23,440 nt of DNA from a virus. The stretch is from positions 1 through 23,440 of IMG/VR virus record IMGVR_UViG_3300037672_000685; one strand, given 5' to 3'. Below the pieces are notes generated by a model. That model saw only the letters and a program-made list of their open reading frames with translations. It was not told the origin of the DNA and searched no databases. The translations under genes and the position numbers were made by a program. Shown one piece after another: positions 21,787 through 23,440 of the stretch. The stretch's first letter is position 1. Each line of letters opens with the position of its first letter.

Positions 21787-21811
21787 AGATATTTAAGTCA
21801 TAAAAAAAGGG
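21787..21811 (-). repeat. Copy 2 of the 25-base promoter-terminator repeat
   Basis: These bases match 13077-13101 at 24 of 25 positions. The unit carries the late-type box and the U-tract of the preceding terminator in the same arrangement. Confidence 0.8.
21790..21797 (-). promoter_or_regulatory. Late-type box CTTAAATA before the DUF2061 operon
   Basis: CTTAAATA is followed by TCTGC and the ATG at 21784. It would drive the five-gene overlapping operon down to 19574. Confidence 0.6.
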
Positions 21812-21832
21812 CGATAAAATTTACCGCCCTTT
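21802..21832 (-). terminator. Rho-independent terminator after the di-iron protein gene
   Basis: On the - strand AAAGGGCG pairs with CGCCCTTT across an AT-rich loop of about 11 bases, followed by a U-run. It closes the strongly expressed di-iron protein unit and lies directly before the next late box. Confidence 0.82.
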
Positions 21833-21859
21833 GGTGTTAATAATTTAAATTATTAAGAA

Positions 21860-22555
21860 CTATGCGTATGCTTCGTCCATTATTTTTCTTGCTTCTGGAA
21901 GTTCTCCAGTTTTAGCAGAAGTAATCGCATATAAGTCTTGTCTGAAGTTACCGATTACAGAATTAACTCTGTCTTGTGCTTCTTGTGAACCACAAAGTTT
22001 TTCAAGTTCCATTCTACCGATCTCTGCATGGAACGACTCGTCTTTGGCAATTTCTGCGTATGTCTCAGACACAAATTTGTCTGTAATACATTTCGCCATC
22101 ATTCCCCAGTTTCTTGCCGCTCTGCCTTCTGCAAGACATTGATAAACTGCTAACATCAACTTATCGTTGTTGCAGTTGTATTTCGCGATAAGACTCGCAC
22201 CTTTTTGATGAATCTTGTCTTTATGAGATTCAACAGCGGCTTTGATATCAATTTTCCCTTTTGTAAGGTACTCAACAACATCTCTAACCATTCTAAAGTG
22301 TTTTGCTTCGTCTAGTGCTTGTTTTGAAAGTAACACTAATTTTTCTGGATCAGTGTCTTCTGGCATAGCCGCAACTTCTTTCGAAATTTCAACCATGTTC
22401 ATTCTTTCGTTGACCATTCGACCTACAAAGTTGTCAATCAACTCTGATCTGTCTTTGTTCTTGTCATAGAAATCTTTAGTCTGTAATTCACACGCTTGGA
22501 AGAGTGCTTCGTTTTCAGATTCAATTTTATCTACGAATTGTTTTCCTGTTAACAT
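21860..22555 (-). CDS. Ferritin-like di-iron protein, strongly expressed
   Basis: This 231-residue, mostly helical protein shows the carboxylate-bridged di-iron pattern of ferritin-like four-helix bundles: E50 (MVNERMNM), E83 and H86 (ALDEAKHFRMV), E143 (LAEGRAARN), and E173 and H176 (AKDESFHAEIG). The two E-x-x-H pairs plus two lone Glu on separate helices are the classic ligand set of rubrerythrin/ferritin, MiaE-type and oxygenase proteins. Which reaction it performs is not visible; oxygen or peroxide removal and a substrate hydroxylation are both possible. An AAGGAGAAA ribosome-binding site five bases before the ATG, a leader from a GGTAAATA box, and a terminator behind it suggest high output. 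Confidence 0.78.
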   Translation of the reverse strand: MLTGKQFVDKIESENEALFQACELQTKDFYDKNKDRSELIDNFVGRMVNERMNMVEISKEVAAMPEDTDPEKLVLLSKQALDEAKHFRMVRDVVEYLTKGKIDIKAAVESHKDKIHQKGASLIAKYNCNNDKLMLAVYQCLAEGRAARNWGMMAKCITDKFVSETYAEIAKDESFHAEIGRMELEKLCGSQEAQDRVNSVIGNFRQDLYAITSAKTGELPEARKIMDEAYA

Positions 22556-22560
22556 ATATG

Positions 22561-22569
22561 TTTCTCCTT
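22561..22569 (-). promoter_or_regulatory. Strong Shine-Dalgarno of the di-iron protein gene
   Basis: AAGGAGAAA lies five bases before the ATG at 22555 and fixes the start. Strong ribosome-binding sites are rare in this window; the 119-aa gene has the other clear one. Confidence 0.75.
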
Positions 22570-22609
22570 TTTCAAGTTAAAGTTTAAAGGCCTATTTTTA
22601 AACTGTAAT

Positions 22610-22617
22610 TATTTACC
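22610..22617 (-). promoter_or_regulatory. Possible late-type box GGTAAATA, di-iron protein gene
   Basis: GGTAAATA on the - strand lies 54 bases before the ATG and leaves a leader of about 50 bases, similar to the 119-aa gene. The first two bases depart from the T4 consensus. Confidence 0.4.
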
Positions 22618-22634
22618 ATACCCCCGACGTTATT

Positions 22635-22642
22635 ATTAAATA
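22635..22642 (+). promoter_or_regulatory. Possible late-type box ATTAAATA, glutamine amidotransferase
   Basis: ATTAAATA is nine bases before the ATG at 22652, leaving a leader of roughly four bases. An earlier ATG at 22644 hits a stop after two codons. Confidence 0.38.
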
Positions 22643-22651
22643 AATGGCAAA

Positions 22652-23197
22652 ATGAACATATTAATCAGTCAAATAGAATATATAAAGCCACCTCGAATGT
22701 TTGTGTTTGATGCACTAGAGCGTATCTATTACGACTTCTTAGCACCACACAACCTGATACCGGTGCCCAACGCAGTTAAAGTACCAGATATTGATTATGA
22801 CTGTCTAGTGTTGACTGGTGGTCCTGACAGCGTCAACAGGAATCGCACAGAGAACCTGTTGTATGATCATGCATTAAAGAATTCAAAACCCATCATAGGA
22901 ATATGTCACGGAGCATTTGTTATCAATGATGTCAATGGTGGAGTAAATGGACACATAGACGGACACGTTGACACCGAGCATCGAATCATGATGAATGATA
23001 AAGAATACAGAGTGAACAGTTATCATTCACAGTACATAGAAAGACTTGCTGATGGGTTTGTGACAGTTGCCACGGATCTAGAGGGCAATACTGAAGCATT
23101 CAAACACGAAACACTTCCTATATATGGAATGATTTGGCATCCTGAAAGGATGGATGAAACTATTGTTCTAGATGAAGTTAAAAAGTTACTGAATTAA
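22652..23197 (+). CDS. Class I glutamine amidotransferase (PuuD/C26-like)
   Basis: This 181-residue stand-alone class I amidotransferase domain has the nucleophile C85 in IIGICHGAF, the oxyanion stretch LVLTGGPDSVN (53-63), and the His/Glu pair H163 and E165 in MIWHPERMDE. The VNSYHSQYIERL block (121-132) is typical of the PuuD / gamma-glutamyl hydrolase group, which cleaves gamma-glutamyl amides. A Gly/Asn/His run (NDVNGGVNGHIDGHV, 92-106) follows the nucleophile elbow. No synthetase partner lies beside it in the window. It may remove a gamma-glutamyl group from an intermediate, as Campylobacter Cj1417 does in a capsule pathway (family knowledge), or supply ammonia; the substrate is unknown. 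Confidence 0.9.
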   Translation: MNILISQIEYIKPPRMFVFDALERIYYDFLAPHNLIPVPNAVKVPDIDYDCLVLTGGPDSVNRNRTENLLYDHALKNSKPIIGICHGAFVINDVNGGVNGHIDGHVDTEHRIMMNDKEYRVNSYHSQYIERLADGFVTVATDLEGNTEAFKHETLPIYGMIWHPERMDETIVLDEVKKLLN

Positions 23198-23287
23198 TTT
23201 TGTTTTAGGTTGCGGGAGTGGCCGACTCAATGACTGAAGCCAAAGACTTCGACCAATCCCATTCAAACTTTCCCAGGTGTTGTATCA
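23198..23287 (+). other. Structured intergenic region after the amidotransferase
   Basis: A long imperfect hairpin can form at 23214-23260: GGGA/TCCC, TGG/CCA and CGA/TCG pairs separated by two single mismatches. A competing inner hairpin GAAG/CTTC lies at 23236-23250. The first 14 bases (23212-23225, GCGGGAGTGGCCGA) read like the 5' end of a tRNA-Leu, but the rest does not fold as a tRNA. There is no U-run, so it is not a standard terminator. Confidence 0.4.
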
Positions 23288-23440
23288 CTAGTCGTTAACA
23301 ATCTCTGGTTTAAATTTGCTTTTAGTACCGTATGCTTCTCGATACCACTTAACCAATGTTGAGTAATTGTCTTGCTTAATCATCAAGTTAAGGTTATCTC
23401 GAATTTCATTGGCTTTGTCGCCAACTATCCATTCATACTT
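23288..23440 (-). CDS. C-terminal end of an unknown protein, cut by the window
   Basis: The - strand is open from the window edge to a TAG at 23288-23290, giving 50 residues: KYEWIVGDKANEIRDNLNLM, a helical stretch with KQDNYSTLVKWYREAYG, and the ending KSKFKPEIVND. The codon usage and amino-acid balance look like real coding sequence. The start lies beyond base 23440. I do not recognise the family from this tail. It converges with the amidotransferase gene across the structured 90-base gap. Confidence 0.72.
   Translation of the reverse strand, partial: KYEWIVGDKANEIRDNLNLMIKQDNYSTLVKWYREAYGTKSKFKPEIVND

Noticed and set aside
23212-23283. Intact tRNA-Leu
   Set aside because: The 5' end fits, but the 3' acceptor arm, D arm and T stem cannot pair and the anticodon loop lacks U33; kept only as a remnant or structured element.
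1-23440. CRISPR array, insertion sequence, integrase or attachment site
   Set aside because: I saw no regularly spaced repeats, transposase-like or integrase-like product, or terminal inverted repeats.

Overview
The window looks like part of the genome of a tailed marine bacteriophage of the T4-like myovirus type, probably infecting an alphaproteobacterium. The basis is: class Ia ribonucleotide reductase genes in the order nrdA-nrdB, a PAAR spike-tip protein, a beta-helical tail fibre/spike, many small tightly packed and overlapping unknown genes, AT-rich sequence, and repeated copies of a late-promoter box (TATAAATA and NNTAAATA variants) like the one T4 and marine T4-like phages use. A complete phage-borne ribosomal protein bL12 resembles alphaproteobacterial bL12 in its N-terminal half, so a SAR11-like or related host is plausible but not proven. 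I see no integrase, transposase, rRNA, CRISPR array or convincing tRNA.

Layout: 1-489 carries a small or truncated ORF and bL12 on the + strand. 490-2073 is a late unit on the - strand (a 407-aa unknown protein and PAAR). 2094-5653 is nrdB and nrdA (-). 5818-7485 is a tail fibre/spike (-). 7532-10237 holds an SGNH-like protein (+), a PD-(D/E)XK nuclease (-) and a twitch-type radical SAM enzyme (+). 10238-13073 is a run of small unknown genes (-), one of them a coiled-coil protein with a C-terminal membrane anchor. 13149-13508 is a small protein with a strong Shine-Dalgarno and a structured leader. 13607-19505 mixes an FkbM methyltransferase, a glycosyltransferase-like protein (+), a protein with a ligase-like KxDG motif, and an amidinotransferase. 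19574-21784 is an operon of five overlapping genes that begins and ends with a DUF2061 membrane protein. 21860-22555 is a ferritin-like di-iron protein, 22652-23197 a class I glutamine amidotransferase (+), and the window ends in a truncated - strand gene.

How they may work together: the reductase makes dNTPs for phage DNA. The PAAR and fibre proteins belong to the virion tail. The methyltransferases, glycosyltransferase-like, SGNH-like, P-loop, amidinotransferase, glutamine amidotransferase and DUF2061 proteins look like a kit for small-molecule or glycan modification (inference). Regulation is the most striking feature. At least six late-type boxes lie exactly 5 bases, and two more 6 bases, upstream of an ATG, a spacing that would make those messages leaderless. 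Two genes instead have long leaders with strong ribosome-binding sites. Two intergenic regions share the same compact terminator-promoter cassette. Four convergent gene pairs meet with no spacer or overlap.
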